A stretch of 50,313 bases of DNA, taken from an uncultured Thalassotalea sp. (GTDB lineage: Bacteria > Pseudomonadota > Gammaproteobacteria > Enterobacterales > Alteromonadaceae). The notes beneath the pieces are model-generated. The model was given only the letters and a program-made list of their open reading frames with translations. It did not search any database and had not been told where the DNA came from. How positions within the stretch are numbered: position 1 is the stretch's first letter; each line of letters begins with the position of its first letter. Shown here piece by piece: positions 8,632 through 19,479 of the stretch. Both the position numbers and the translations under genes were made by a program. Location of the stretch: assembly GCA_938075435.1 (NCBI GenBank), contig CALJHL010000008.1:1-50313 (forward strand). Direction: 5' to 3'.

Positions 8632-10203
8632 ATGAGTATGGACAAGAAAATCAAAAAAATAGTGGTTGTGGGTGGTGGCTCTGCAGGCTGGATAACGGCA
8701 GGAGTTCTCGCCGCAGATCATTGCAACAACTCAAAAGACAGTGTTGAGATTGTATTAATTGAATCCCCAAATGTTGACACTATAGGCGTTGGTGAGGGCA
8801 CGTGGCCGTCAATGCGCAATACCTTAAGAAAAATAGGCATCAGTGAGCTTGAATTTATTGTTAAGTGTAATGCGTCATTTAAACAAGGCTCAAAATTTAT
8901 TGGTTGGCGTAATGGTCAAGACGATGATTTTTATTATCACCCTTTTATGGTGCCCGATGGATTTACCCAAACAGATCTTCACGCCGGTTGGCAAGCAAAG
9001 GCGAGCAAGGCTTCTTATGCAGATACGGTAAATGTTCAAAGTCATATATGCCAAGTCGGGTTGGCACCTAAGCAACCCGCTACTCCTAACTATGCTGGAG
9101 TGTGTAATTATGGCTATCATCTTGATGCTGGGAAGTTCGCCAGTTTATTACAACAGCACTGCACCACAAAATTGCAGGTAAAGCATGTTGTTGATCATGT
9201 TGAAAAGGTCATACCTGTTACTGGCAATGGCGCCAATCAAGGTGATATTGCCGCCATTTCCTGTAAAATGTCAGGGGAAATCAGTGGCGATTTATTTATT
9301 GATTGCACTGGCAGCGCTTCATTACTGTTAGGCAAGCATTACAATATCCCTTTTATCGACAAAAAAGACATTCTCTTTAACGACTCGGCATTAGCAGTGC
9401 AACTGCCTTACCCAAACAGTAATAGTCCTATTGCCTCGGCAACCTTGTCGACAGCGCAGCCAGCAGGTTGGATTTGGGATATAGGCTTGTCATCTCGCCG
9501 TGGGGTTGGCCATACATACTCCAGCACTCATATGGATGATGACAAAGCCGAGCAATTGTTGCGTGATTATATTAAAGCGTCGCATGGTGAAGAGGTTAGT
9601 AACAAGGTTGAACCTCGAAAGCTTACCTTCAGGCCTGGCCATAGAGAAAAATTTTGGCATAAAAACTGTGTCGCTGTTGGCATGTCTTCCGGATTTTTAG
9701 AGCCTCTTGAAGCCTCAGCACTGGCGTTAATTGAATGGTCGGCAAAGATGATCAGTGAACAGTTACCAGTCAACCGCTCGCACATGACTTTAACCTCAGA
9801 ACGCTACAATGATAAGTTTTTATATCGTTGGGCACGGGTGATTGAATTTTTAAAATTACATTATGTGTTAAGTGAGCGTAATGACTCGCCTTATTGGCTT
9901 GATAACAAATTAGCCAGTACTATTCCACCGCGATTGCAACAGTTATTGCAATTGTGGCAACACCAGCCACCTAGTCACTATGATTTTGTTCAGAATGATG
10001 AAGTTTTTTCATCGGCAAGTTACCAGTATGTATTATATGGCATGAACTTTGAAACCGCGGCAAGAAAAAGCTCTAATAATTTAAGCCGGTTTGATTTAAC
10101 CGATAAGTTCTTTGCCGATAATCAATTAAAATTGCAAAAGTGTCTTGCGGGTTTACCAACCAATCGGCAACTGGTTAACTACCTAGCTGAGCAGCTTAAA
10201 TAA
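8632..10203 (+). CDS. Tryptophan halogenase-like flavoprotein
   Basis: GGGSAGWITAG FAD motif, GVGEGTWPSMRNTLRKIG, catalytic-type Lys in FKQGSKFIGW, WIWDIGL (WxWxI motif), GMSSGFLEPLEASAL. Confidence 0.88.
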   Translation: MSMDKKIKKIVVVGGGSAGWITAGVLAADHCNNSKDSVEIVLIESPNVDTIGVGEGTWPSMRNTLRKIGISELEFIVKCNASFKQGSKFIGWRNGQDDDFYYHPFMVPDGFTQTDLHAGWQAKASKASYADTVNVQSHICQVGLAPKQPATPNYAGVCNYGYHLDAGKFASLLQQHCTTKLQVKHVVDHVEKVIPVTGNGANQGDIAAISCKMSGEISGDLFIDCTGSASLLLGKHYNIPFIDKKDILFNDSALAVQLPYPNSNSPIASATLSTAQPAGWIWDIGLSSRRGVGHTYSSTHMDDDKAEQLLRDYIKASHGEEVSNKVEPRKLTFRPGHREKFWHKNCVAVGMSSGFLEPLEASALALIEWSAKMISEQLPVNRSHMTLTSERYNDKFLYRWARVIEFLKLHYVLSERNDSPYWLDNKLASTIPPRLQQLLQLWQHQPPSHYDFVQNDEVFSSASYQYVLYGMNFETAARKSSNNLSRFDLTDKFFADNQLKLQKCLAGLPTNRQLVNYLAEQLK

Positions 10204-10246
10204 AGCAGACACCAACCAATAATAGTTATTTAGTTAAATAACTAAA

Positions 10247-10288
10247 AATAAAGGCGATACAACCACATTAGGTTGAATCGCCTTTATT
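10247..10288. terminator. Bidirectional intrinsic terminator between convergent genes
   Basis: AATAAAGGCGAT...ATCGCCTTTATT, with nested CAACC/GGTTG. Confidence 0.65.
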
Positions 10289-10368
10289 GTTTAAACATGC
10301 CGCTACACCGTATTTTCTAAAAACGCCTACTACAAATATTCACTGCCCAACACTAATTTTTTCTTACC

Positions 10369-12939
10369 TTACTGGCAACTAATCAAAGCCTGTTTAGCTT
10401 TATTCGGTTGTAATTTAATCTCGGCAAACGACAACGTCATCGCCCCACTCGTCGATAAAACAAACGGCCTTGCGGTGCGGGTTATATCGTGACCATTCTC
10501 TATAAAACAGCCTAAATCAATACTCAATTCTTGCCAGGTGTCTATTACAAAGGTATTAACCGCGGCGGTTATATCAACACTGCCTTGACACTTCGGCTCA
10601 CAATGCATTTGTAGTAACACTGGTGCTGTAGGAGGTTGACTAATACGCATAACAACCGTTAGTGCTGATTGGTTGCTCACATAGTCGCGTAAATCTTCAA
10701 CAAATGTACTTTGCAGTGCTACAGAGCCTAAGCCATTACCAGAGTAGGTAATCGTACGCGCATCTTCTTGAACATCTTTATCCATAGTGCGGATCTTGAT
10801 AGCCGGTAACTTTTCAATACTACTGGTTATTTTTACTGCCTGTTGCTCAGAAATTAGCATCATACTCCATGGTGCTTTAACGGTATTTTCAAATAGCACT
10901 AACGCTTGCTGTTGCAATTGAGCTTTTTCAACAACTTCATTTAGATCATCATCAAGTACATTTTTATCGCCGTATTGTAAACCAAAGCCATAAGGCAATA
11001 ATGGTGAATAATCTCTGTCAAAGCGATTTACAACCGTTTGTTCAGAACTTTTTGGCCAAGAAAAAGACAACTTACCTTTAAAGTCATAATTTATTTGACC
11101 GTTACTTTGTCTAAATAACACATCACTAACACCGTTACCCTCTGAACCTGGTAGCCAGGTAGCAACAAAGGCATCAGATGCATTAAGCTCGGCGTTCACC
11201 CACATTGGCCGGCCGCTAATAAATATCGAGACTACCGGTATGCCCTGTGCTTTTAGTTTTGTTAATAGGGCTAAATCTTTTTTATCACCCCGCTGATAAT
11301 CCAGATTATTGACATCCCCAACCCCTTCTGCGTATGGCTCTTCGCCAAAAACAACAATAGCGACATCAGGACGTTGTTTATATTCACCATCGACGGCGAG
11401 TTCAACCGATCCACCTGCAGTGACGACTGCTTGTTCAATGCCTTTAAAAATTGAAGTTCCGCCGGGAAAATCGGCATTTTCATTGCCGGTACCTTGCCAG
11501 GTCACACTCCAGCCACCACTTTGCTTACCAATATTATCGGCGCCATTACCAGCAACTAATACGTTACTTGATGGAATTAAAGGTAATAAATTATTTTTAT
11601 TTTTAAGTAACACTAAAGATTCACGAACTGCTTGTCTGGCCACAGCGCGATGCTCTGCGGCACCAATTAATTCAACTTTGCCAGAAAGGTTGCGATGCGC
11701 AGGGCTTGGCTTATCAAAAATACCGGCCCTGAGTTTTACTCGTAAAATCCGACTTACCGCATCATCAATACGGCTCTGTGGGATCTCACCACTTTGCACT
11801 TGGGCGATGGTATTTTCATATAATGGCAGCCATGCATCGGTTGGTACCATAAAGATATCTAAACCGGCATTAACTGACTGACTACAACTTTGTTTAGTAC
11901 AACCAGGGATTTGGCCGTGCCCGTTCCAGTCACCGACAACAAAACCATCAAAGCCCATTTTTTCTTTTAATACTGTGGTTAATAAATATTTATTACCGTG
12001 AATTTTTTCACCATGCCAGCTATTAAACGATGCCATTACCGATTGCGCACCAGCAGTTAAACCACCAACGTAACCCTGACCATGAATATCAAATAATTGT
12101 TGCTCACTGGCAATATTGTTACCCTGATCATCGCCGCCTTCGGTGCCACCATCACCTAAGAAGTGTTTAATGGTTGAAATCACCCGATGATCACCTAAAA
12201 AGTCTTGGTCAACTGCACCTTGTAAGCCCTTTACAATTGCTGCTGAATAGTCGCGAACGATTTCAGGGTCTTCAGAATAACCTTCATAGCTTCGCCCCCA
12301 ACGGTCATCTCTAACTACGGCAACAGTTGGTGCAAATACCCAGTCAATACCCGTCACCATAACTTCAGTAGCCGTTATTGTGGCAATAGCCTCTATCAAC
12401 TCTGGGTTATTCGCCGCACCTAAACCAATGTTATGAGGAAATAAGGTTGCTCCCATCACATTGTTATGGCCATGAACCGCATCGGTTCCCCAGATTGTTG
12501 GTATGGTTGAGTCATCTATAGAGTCATCTATAGAGGCTTGGTACAAGTCTTCAGCAAGTTTTATCCAGTCTGCCGGAGTCGCATGTTTATTATTTTCAGG
12601 AAATGCGCCGCCACCATTTAAGTATGAACCAAAACCATATTTACGCATATCGGCTATGGTGATATCACGAATTTCCGGTTGGATCATTTGGGCAATTTTT
12701 TGCTCTAATGTCATACCTTTTAATATGTCTTGGATCTTTTGCTCAAGTAGCGGATCTGTTGTTACTGGCAATTCAAGCTCTGGCCAAATATCAATATTAT
12801 GACCTTTACCATGCAAACCAACTTGCGCAACAGCATCATCATTATTGTCTAATTTCGCTGTGTCAGAACAAGCGAATAGTGAACTAATACTAATAGCGGC
12901 AAGGGTAATTTGGAGCTGTTTTTTTAATAAAATTTTCAT
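10369..12939 (-). CDS. GH3 family beta-glucosidase / exo-beta-glucanase, lipoprotein
   Basis: Lipobox LFACSD; TIWGTDAVHGHNNV, RDDRWGRSYEGYSEDPEIV, GFVVGDWNGHG, VESLVLLKNKNNLLPL-type C-terminal domain. Confidence 0.92.
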   Translation of the reverse strand: MKILLKKQLQITLAAISISSLFACSDTAKLDNNDDAVAQVGLHGKGHNIDIWPELELPVTTDPLLEQKIQDILKGMTLEQKIAQMIQPEIRDITIADMRKYGFGSYLNGGGAFPENNKHATPADWIKLAEDLYQASIDDSIDDSTIPTIWGTDAVHGHNNVMGATLFPHNIGLGAANNPELIEAIATITATEVMVTGIDWVFAPTVAVVRDDRWGRSYEGYSEDPEIVRDYSAAIVKGLQGAVDQDFLGDHRVISTIKHFLGDGGTEGGDDQGNNIASEQQLFDIHGQGYVGGLTAGAQSVMASFNSWHGEKIHGNKYLLTTVLKEKMGFDGFVVGDWNGHGQIPGCTKQSCSQSVNAGLDIFMVPTDAWLPLYENTIAQVQSGEIPQSRIDDAVSRILRVKLRAGIFDKPSPAHRNLSGKVELIGAAEHRAVARQAVRESLVLLKNKNNLLPLIPSSNVLVAGNGADNIGKQSGGWSVTWQGTGNENADFPGGTSIFKGIEQAVVTAGGSVELAVDGEYKQRPDVAIVVFGEEPYAEGVGDVNNLDYQRGDKKDLALLTKLKAQGIPVVSIFISGRPMWVNAELNASDAFVATWLPGSEGNGVSDVLFRQSNGQINYDFKGKLSFSWPKSSEQTVVNRFDRDYSPLLPYGFGLQYGDKNVLDDDLNEVVEKAQLQQQALVLFENTVKAPWSMMLISEQQAVKITSSIEKLPAIKIRTMDKDVQEDARTITYSGNGLGSVALQSTFVEDLRDYVSNQSALTVVMRISQPPTAPVLLQMHCEPKCQGSVDITAAVNTFVIDTWQELSIDLGCFIENGHDITRTARPFVLSTSGAMTLSFAEIKLQPNKAKQALISCQ

Positions 12940-13002
12940 ATATTTTTAAACGTAAATCTTCGACTCTGGTTGCTAAAATAATGTTGAGTAAATAGCTTAA
13001 TA

Positions 13003-14283
13003 CTAAGCGCTATTGGGTTGTTTTGGTTTAGAACCAACCAAGCCATAATAAGCAATAAAAACGTAACAAATAATCGGTAAAAAGAATGATGCTTGCAGGC
13101 CCATAGAATCAGCCAACACCCCCTGTAGAACTGGAACCAAAGCACCACCGACAATGGCCATACATAAAAGTCCAGAGCCTTGTGAGGTATGCTTACCAAG
13201 ACCAACAACAGCCAGGCTAAAAATAGTTGGGAACATAATAGAGTTGGCTAAACCGACAAATAAAATTGCCCACATAGCCAGACTTCCAGACCCTAGCATG
13301 GCAATTGAAATAAGTAGAGATGCAACAACAGCGTTAAAAGCTAATACTTTACCGGCGCTAATTTTTTGCATTACTACACCGCCAATGAAGCGTCCTACCA
13401 TTGCCCCGCCCCAATAATAAGCAATATACTTGGCGGCTTGCGATTCCTCTAAGCCGGCAATATTGGGGTCACTAAAAAAGCTAACTAAAAAACTGCCAAT
13501 AGATACCTCGGCGCCAACATAAACAAAAATACCAACGGCACCAAGTACTAAGTGACGGTATTGCCAAGCACTGCCGCTTGTTGGTTCGACATTGGAGTCA
13601 GGACTGGTTTGCAGTTCTTTTTGTGCAGGCAGCTTTAAGCAAGCAAAAATTGCAGCCAAAACTAATAACATCGCCGCGAGTAAAACATAGGGCATTTGCA
13701 CAGCTGCAGCCTTTTCTTGGGCACTTGCCATGTTAGCAACGGCTTCATTTAAAATTAAATACGCTCCAAAAAAAGGCGCGACAGTTGTACCTAACGAATT
13801 AAATGCTTGGGTTAAGGTAAGGCGCGAAGAGGCCGTTTTAGCCTTTCCTAACAAACTCACGTATGGGTTGGCAGAAACTTGCAAAATTGTTATTCCCGAC
13901 GCCAACACAAATAAAGAGCCAAGAAATACTGGATAAGAATGCAAGGCCGCGGCGGGATAAAAACAAAGACAACCGAGTGCGGCGATAACCAAGCCAATGA
14001 CGATGCCCTTTTGATAACCAAACTTATTTACTAATTTGCCAGCGGGAATTGACACAATAAAATAAGCGCCAAAAAAGCAAAATTGAACCAACATAGCTTG
14101 CGCATACGTTAAGTTGAAGATGCCTTTTAAGTGGGGAATTAAAATATCATTCAGGCAGGTAATAAAACCCCACATAAAAAATAATGACGTTAATGACAGT
14201 AAGGCAAAATTATAATTACCATCGGATCCGTTACTAAGAGTCTGTTCTGTTGTGAAGTTGGCGCCAGCCATAAGTATCCCCAA
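13003..14283 (-). CDS. MFS sugar transporter (GluP/FucP glucose/galactose family)
   Basis: [45 protein letters not shown]...[17 protein letters not shown]. Confidence 0.9.
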   Translation of the reverse strand: MGILMAGANFTTEQTLSNGSDGNYNFALLSLTSLFFMWGFITCLNDILIPHLKGIFNLTYAQAMLVQFCFFGAYFIVSIPAGKLVNKFGYQKGIVIGLVIAALGCLCFYPAAALHSYPVFLGSLFVLASGITILQVSANPYVSLLGKAKTASSRLTLTQAFNSLGTTVAPFFGAYLILNEAVANMASAQEKAAAVQMPYVLLAAMLLVLAAIFACLKLPAQKELQTSPDSNVEPTSGSAWQYRHLVLGAVGIFVYVGAEVSIGSFLVSFFSDPNIAGLEESQAAKYIAYYWGGAMVGRFIGGVVMQKISAGKVLAFNAVVASLLISIAMLGSGSLAMWAILFVGLANSIMFPTIFSLAVVGLGKHTSQGSGLLCMAIVGGALVPVLQGVLADSMGLQASFFLPIICYVFIAYYGLVGSKPKQPNSA

Positions 14284-14443
14284 ATGTATATTTTAAATAG
14301 GTTAATAATGCTCGGTAATTACAAAATTATAACCGGTATGCCACCTTATATTTGTAACATTTACTATTGTTTTAGGTTGACTAGATTATTAATGTAAATA
14401 TGCCGAAAAAGTTGATCTTTAAATAATAAAACGCTACTGTCCC

Positions 14444-14457
14444 TGAAAGCGCTTTCA
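14444..14457. promoter_or_regulatory. LacI-family operator in the divergent MFS / GH1 intergenic region
   Basis: Perfect palindrome TGAAAGCGCTTTCA; a LacI-family gene is two genes away. Confidence 0.75.
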
Positions 14458-14640
14458 TTTATATCATAATAAAATAAAAGTGCAATTTATTTGTCACTAT
14501 TTACAGCCCTACAATCGCTAAGCAGATACTCCAAAATGTATTGCTAGGCTAACTTATCCTTGCTTCAGGCTCATGCCAAAATAATGGCTAAGTTTAAAAT
14601 TGCTATTAAATATTGACCTACTCGCTAATAATTAGAGTTA

Positions 14641-15978
14641 TTGTTATTTATGAAACTATCATTACCAAACACTTCGAAAATGCGCTCGAAAGACTTTATT
14701 TACGGGGTCGCTACGGCATCATTTCAAATTGAAGGCGGTATTAACGAGCGCTTACCTTGTATATGGGATACCTTTTGTCAGCAACCAGGCACTGTTTTCG
14801 ATAACAGTGATGGCAGTGTTGCTTGCGATCATTATTCTCTTTGGCAAGAAGATATAGATTTAATTGACTCCCTTGCAGTTGACGCCTACCGTTTATCGAT
14901 CTCTTGGCCACGAGTGATGAACCAAGATGGCAGCGCCAACCAAACAGGTTTAAATTTTTACATTAACTTACTTGATAGGTTAAGTGCTAAAGGCATAAAA
15001 CCCTTTGTGACTCTTTATCATTGGGATTTACCTCAACATTTAGAAGATAATGGTGGTTGGTTAAATAGAGAAACCGCCTATAAATTTCAGCAGTATGTTG
15101 AATTAGTAACGACCGCTTTTGCTGATAGAGTTTACTCTTATGCAACCTTTAATGAACCATTCTGTAGTGCCTTTTTAGGTTACGAAGTTGGTATCCATGC
15201 CCCTGGCATAACGGGTAAAGGAAATGGGCGTAAAGCTGCTCACCATATTCTGCTTGCCCATGGCTTAGGCATGACAATTTTGAAAAAAAACAGTCCCAAC
15301 AGCCTGAACGGTATAGTACTAAATTTTACTCCCGCTTATTCAAAAACCAACAGTAAAGAAGACATTGATGCGGCAACTTTTGCCGATGACTATCATAATC
15401 AGTGGTACATTAAGCCTATTTTTGACGGCTGTTACCCCGAGATAATTGAGCAATTTGAAGAAAGCCATAAACCACAGATACTCGCTGGCGATATGGCGTT
15501 GATATCACAGCCTATGGACTTTATCGGCATTAATTTTTATACTCGAACAGTGTATCAAGCACATCCAACAAAACCCTTTATTGAAATTCCACCTGAAAAT
15601 GTTGCGGTTACCGATATGGGCTGGGAAATATTTCCACAAGCCTTTACTGATGTATTAATTCAACTCAATGATCTTTATGATTTACCGCCTATTTATATCA
15701 CTGAAAATGGCTGTGCAATGCCTGATAGCATCGATAATAATAGCGTCAATGATCAAACTCGAATTGACTATTATCAAAGTCATTTAAATGCCGTTAATAC
15801 TGCCATTGAACTGGGCGTAGATATAAGAGGATATTTCGCATGGAGTTTAATGGACAATTTCGAATGGGCTTTAGGTTACAGTAAGCGATTTGGTATTGTT
15901 TATATCGATTATCAAACGCAAATTAGAACCATAAAAGCCAGTGGTATCGCTTATCGAGATTTAATATCGCAGCGCTAA
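14641..15978 (+). CDS. GH1 family beta-glucosidase
   Basis: FIYGVATASFQIEGG, acid/base TFNEPF, nucleophile ITENGCA, FAWSLMDNFEWALGYSKRFG. Likely start is ATG at 14650. Confidence 0.94.
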   Translation: MLFMKLSLPNTSKMRSKDFIYGVATASFQIEGGINERLPCIWDTFCQQPGTVFDNSDGSVACDHYSLWQEDIDLIDSLAVDAYRLSISWPRVMNQDGSANQTGLNFYINLLDRLSAKGIKPFVTLYHWDLPQHLEDNGGWLNRETAYKFQQYVELVTTAFADRVYSYATFNEPFCSAFLGYEVGIHAPGITGKGNGRKAAHHILLAHGLGMTILKKNSPNSLNGIVLNFTPAYSKTNSKEDIDAATFADDYHNQWYIKPIFDGCYPEIIEQFEESHKPQILAGDMALISQPMDFIGINFYTRTVYQAHPTKPFIEIPPENVAVTDMGWEIFPQAFTDVLIQLNDLYDLPPIYITENGCAMPDSIDNNSVNDQTRIDYYQSHLNAVNTAIELGVDIRGYFAWSLMDNFEWALGYSKRFGIVYIDYQTQIRTIKASGIAYRDLISQR

Positions 15979-16029
15979 TTGCATAAATTCGAGACAATAA
16001 TAATCAGTTTAAACTTAACAGAGAGAAAA

Positions 16030-17031
16030 ATGACCACTATATATCAAGTCGCTGAACTGGCCAGAGTTTCACTCGCTACAGTTTCCAGAGTAATGAACAA
16101 GAATACTAATGTTAGTGATAAAACCCGAGCAAAAGTGTTAAAAGCGATGCAAGACTTGGGTTATCGGCCTAATGCTATCGCTCAATCATTAGCCTCTAAT
16201 CGTACCAATAGCGTTGGCTTAATTATTTCTGAACTTGACGGCCCTTTCTTTGGTCAAGTAATGGAAGGTATTGAAAGTGAATTACGTTTAGCCGGTAAGC
16301 ATATTATCATTACCGCCGGTCACAGTGACGAAGCCAGTGAAAAACAAAGTATAGATTTTCTTGTTAGTCGACAATGTGACGCATTAATATTACATGTTGA
16401 CGCCGTTAGCGATGAATACTTAATCAATTTAAATAAAATCACTCCCATTGTTGTGGTGAATCGGAAAATAGCCGAATTAGATAATGCTTGTACAAGTTTA
16501 GATAATGAACAAGGTGGCTATATCGCCACCAATGCATTGATTGCAAAAGGCCATCGTTCAATAGCCTACATAGCAGGTCCTGATTGGAAAATTGATTCTC
16601 ACCAGCGTTTTTTAGGGCATCAACGAGCATTAGCTGAACACAATTTAGAGTTCAATTTAGAGCTTTATTATCAAGGCGATTTTAGTGAAGGCAGTGGTTT
16701 TAAAGGTTTCCAACATTGCATGTCTTCAGCCCAAGCTTTTACTGCAATTGCTTGCGGTAATGACGAAATGGCATCGGGAGTGATGAAAGCGGCTAGAGCT
16801 TTAGGCATGGATTTACCGAAAGATTTATCGGTAATAGGTTTTGATAATGTTATGTTTGCCAGTTATTTATATCCAGAGTTAAGCACGATTGATAACTCGG
16901 CATTTGAGATGGGAAAAATGGCAACCGATATTATCTTAAAAAATGTATATAAACAGCCAAATATAACCATTAAAAATATATTCGAGCCTAGGTTAATCGA
17001 ACGAAACTCAATCAGCCAAGCGTCGCAATAA
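16030..17031 (+). CDS. LacI family transcriptional regulator
   Basis: TIYQVAELARVSLATVSRVMNKNTNVSDKTRAKVLKAMQDLGYRPNAIAQSLAS HTH plus sugar-binding domain. The ORF track opens at 15979, but ATG at 16030 follows a GA-rich RBS. Confidence 0.92.
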   Translation: MTTIYQVAELARVSLATVSRVMNKNTNVSDKTRAKVLKAMQDLGYRPNAIAQSLASNRTNSVGLIISELDGPFFGQVMEGIESELRLAGKHIIITAGHSDEASEKQSIDFLVSRQCDALILHVDAVSDEYLINLNKITPIVVVNRKIAELDNACTSLDNEQGGYIATNALIAKGHRSIAYIAGPDWKIDSHQRFLGHQRALAEHNLEFNLELYYQGDFSEGSGFKGFQHCMSSAQAFTAIACGNDEMASGVMKAARALGMDLPKDLSVIGFDNVMFASYLYPELSTIDNSAFEMGKMATDIILKNVYKQPNITIKNIFEPRLIERNSISQASQ

Positions 17032-17173
17032 CTGGCTATTTCTGCAGGGATAAATCGAAACACGCAAAGTATTAGTATTAGTATTTAGGAGTGACTTAAT
17101 TTTTAGACTCTATTATCGAAAATGCCTTAGGATAAATAAATAGTTAAAGATTTGCGGTTAGCAATTTAGTTTT

Positions 17174-17686
17174 TCAAAATCTGTTTTCGGTAGCTATTAA
17201 CTGGGTGTTTAAATAATCTAATTGAACTTGAATTCTCAAAGCCTTAGGTTTAATCAATTGCACCTCTGCCACAATTCTAGGTACCGACCAGCCTAATTGT
17301 AAGAGTAACATTGCAATAACGGTGCCTGTTCTGCCAGTGCCGCCTTTACAATGAATAGCCACCACACCTTGGTTATTTATTTCATCTAAAATTGTTTGCT
17401 TATGCTTAGCCCATTGTAATTCAAATGCATGAGCAGGAGCTTCATCGTCAACAATAGGTAATTGAAGCCAAGATATTTGCTGTTTATGGCAAATATCTGG
17501 CAGCTTAACCACGTTATTTGCCACCATCTCTGCAGGCGTCATTAATGTGATTAACATTGAGGTTTTATGTTGTTTTAACTGCAGTATTGAATCGATAAGA
17601 CTCGCAGATTTAGTACCTGGGCAAGGGGTAAAGATTAGCTTTGCCCCCTGGTCCAACGTTAACATTTCAAATGGATGGGTATTCAC
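17174..17686 (-). CDS. Dual-specificity/tyrosine protein phosphatase-like protein
   Basis: P-loop HCKGGTGRTGTVIAMLL. Confidence 0.82.
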   Translation of the reverse strand: MNTHPFEMLTLDQGAKLIFTPCPGTKSASLIDSILQLKQHKTSMLITLMTPAEMVANNVVKLPDICHKQQISWLQLPIVDDEAPAHAFELQWAKHKQTILDEINNQGVVAIHCKGGTGRTGTVIAMLLLQLGWSVPRIVAEVQLIKPKALRIQVQLDYLNTQLIATENRF

Positions 17687-17709
17687 TTATATATTATCCA
17701 ATTTAAAAA

Positions 17710-19419
17710 TTACAACTGAATGCGCACAGTTTGCACCGCATTAGCAGCAATAGAGACTTGCGCATATTGACTACCAATTTTTAATGAATAAGTAATTGGC
17801 TGTTTAGTGGTATTTAACAACTGCACACTCACCAAGTCTTTATCATTAACCGCGGCACTGGCGTGTAAAGCATCTTTATCTAAGTCGTCTAGTTGCTTGT
17901 CCACTTGCAAGGCGTTATCCCCTGGTCGTATTGTTTTACTAAATTGCGCCAGCACATAATAAATTGGTGTGTAATATACTTCACCGGTTTCAGTATCAAT
18001 CATAATAGGCGCACCACAGAAGTTGCCAACATGATTGGGTCCACCATGCTTATCGAGAACAATATTCCAGTCTATCCAGCCTTCTAGCCAGTGATCTAAA
18101 CTAACAATAATGTTGCGAGCATAACGATGCACCGGCGTGTATATTGGATGATCTTCAGGCTTAGGCGCCCAAGTAGCCGTGTATGCCCAATCGGTAGCAT
18201 TTTCATTCCACCAAAAATCATCATTGTTAAACCAGTTACTTTCTTTAAAACGAACCGGATCTAATATCCCTTCAGGTGCATCTTTACCTAAATCATCAAT
18301 GGTACCTTCGGTATGGATTATTGAAAATTCAGGGAATTTTTCATGGACTCGATCAAATACATCTTCATTAACTTGGGTAGTACTTTCATACCAATGTACC
18401 GCTGTACCATAAACATAAGGAGCGGTTTCTGGGTCACCTAAAATTTCATCGGTCCAATGCTCGATACCATCACGATTTTGGTCATAAATAAGCAGTTTAA
18501 CCTTGTCATGGGCGCTTGCTTGTAACTTAGGGCCCAAGTGGTTCTTAATAAAATAATTTTGCGATTTAGGGGTAAAGTGCATGCTTTCCCATTGGCCACT
18601 ATTGCCATGGGGTTCATTTACCGGAGTAAGCGCCCAAATATCAATACCTTGCTTTTGGTAGGCATCTAAATATTTGACAATGTAATCAGCATAAGTCGCA
18701 ATATATTGTGGTTTTAATATTCCACCAGTGCCTTGATGACCATTTTCAGCAGAGGGTTTTATGTACCAATCTTCAATGTCTTTCATCCACGGTGGAGCAG
18801 TCCATGCCGATGCCACAATTCTTAAATCTTTGTCAGCTTGTTTATTTTTAATGGCATAGGCTTGTTTTATCATGGGCAATAAATCAAAGCCTTGATCTTT
18901 TATGCCAGCATGTTGCTTGGCGCTAAAACCGTCCTGATCAACATCAATGCTAAAGTGTTTTAATTCGATATCATCGGCAACTGCGGCATACGAATACTTT
19001 CCATTAACAGCGAAGTCGGTGGCGCCGATATGGGTACGAGCTAACGAAAAGTTTGCGCCCTTCTCGCCGTATATGTTTTCCATCACTTCAGCTCTTTTAT
19101 CTTGGTCTAAATGCGCTAGAACATAGGCCGAAGATTCGGTAAAAGAGGTACCAATGCCAATTATTTTTTGTTTTACAATATCTGGTCTTATTTCGATCAC
19201 TGTGCCATTAGGTATACCCTGCACAAATTTTATATTTTGCTGTGCTGCTATTTTATCGCCAGCTTCACTGGTTAATAATATTTCAGTAGTCGTGCTTAAA
19301 CGGTAATTAATACCGGCAGAATTTTGCAGCACTGTTTCATCATCATTTTGCAGTTCGCAGCTACTCAAGGTAATCACCGCCAATGTTGCTAAAACAATTT
19401 TTTTTTTAATGGTTTTCAT
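17710..19419 (-). CDS. GH30 family glycoside hydrolase, lipoprotein
   Basis: GIGTSFTESSAYVL, VASAWTAPPWMKD, acid/base TPVNEPHG, nucleophile region IIHTEGTID; lipobox LSSCE. Confidence 0.9.
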   Translation of the reverse strand: MKTIKKKIVLATLAVITLSSCELQNDDETVLQNSAGINYRLSTTTEILLTSEAGDKIAAQQNIKFVQGIPNGTVIEIRPDIVKQKIIGIGTSFTESSAYVLAHLDQDKRAEVMENIYGEKGANFSLARTHIGATDFAVNGKYSYAAVADDIELKHFSIDVDQDGFSAKQHAGIKDQGFDLLPMIKQAYAIKNKQADKDLRIVASAWTAPPWMKDIEDWYIKPSAENGHQGTGGILKPQYIATYADYIVKYLDAYQKQGIDIWALTPVNEPHGNSGQWESMHFTPKSQNYFIKNHLGPKLQASAHDKVKLLIYDQNRDGIEHWTDEILGDPETAPYVYGTAVHWYESTTQVNEDVFDRVHEKFPEFSIIHTEGTIDDLGKDAPEGILDPVRFKESNWFNNDDFWWNENATDWAYTATWAPKPEDHPIYTPVHRYARNIIVSLDHWLEGWIDWNIVLDKHGGPNHVGNFCGAPIMIDTETGEVYYTPIYYVLAQFSKTIRPGDNALQVDKQLDDLDKDALHASAAVNDKDLVSVQLLNTTKQPITYSLKIGSQYAQVSIAANAVQTVRIQL

Positions 19420-19479
19420 TTTAAAAATCAGTCCGTATCAATAAAATCAGATTAAAGTAGAAGTCGTTTAACCACGACA

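Noticed and set aside
8632-10203. Halogenase as a sign of a natural-product cluster
   Set aside because: No NRPS, PKS, tailoring or export genes nearby; neighbours are sugar-catabolic genes and an operator links it to those.
11309-11881. 190-aa plus-strand ORF antisense to GH3
   Set aside because: Entirely inside the well-supported GH3 gene; low-complexity Ser/Pro-rich shadow translation with no domain.
17068-17090. Short tandem TTAGTA repeat after the LacI gene
   Set aside because: Only about three units of AT-rich sequence in an intergenic gap; likely chance.
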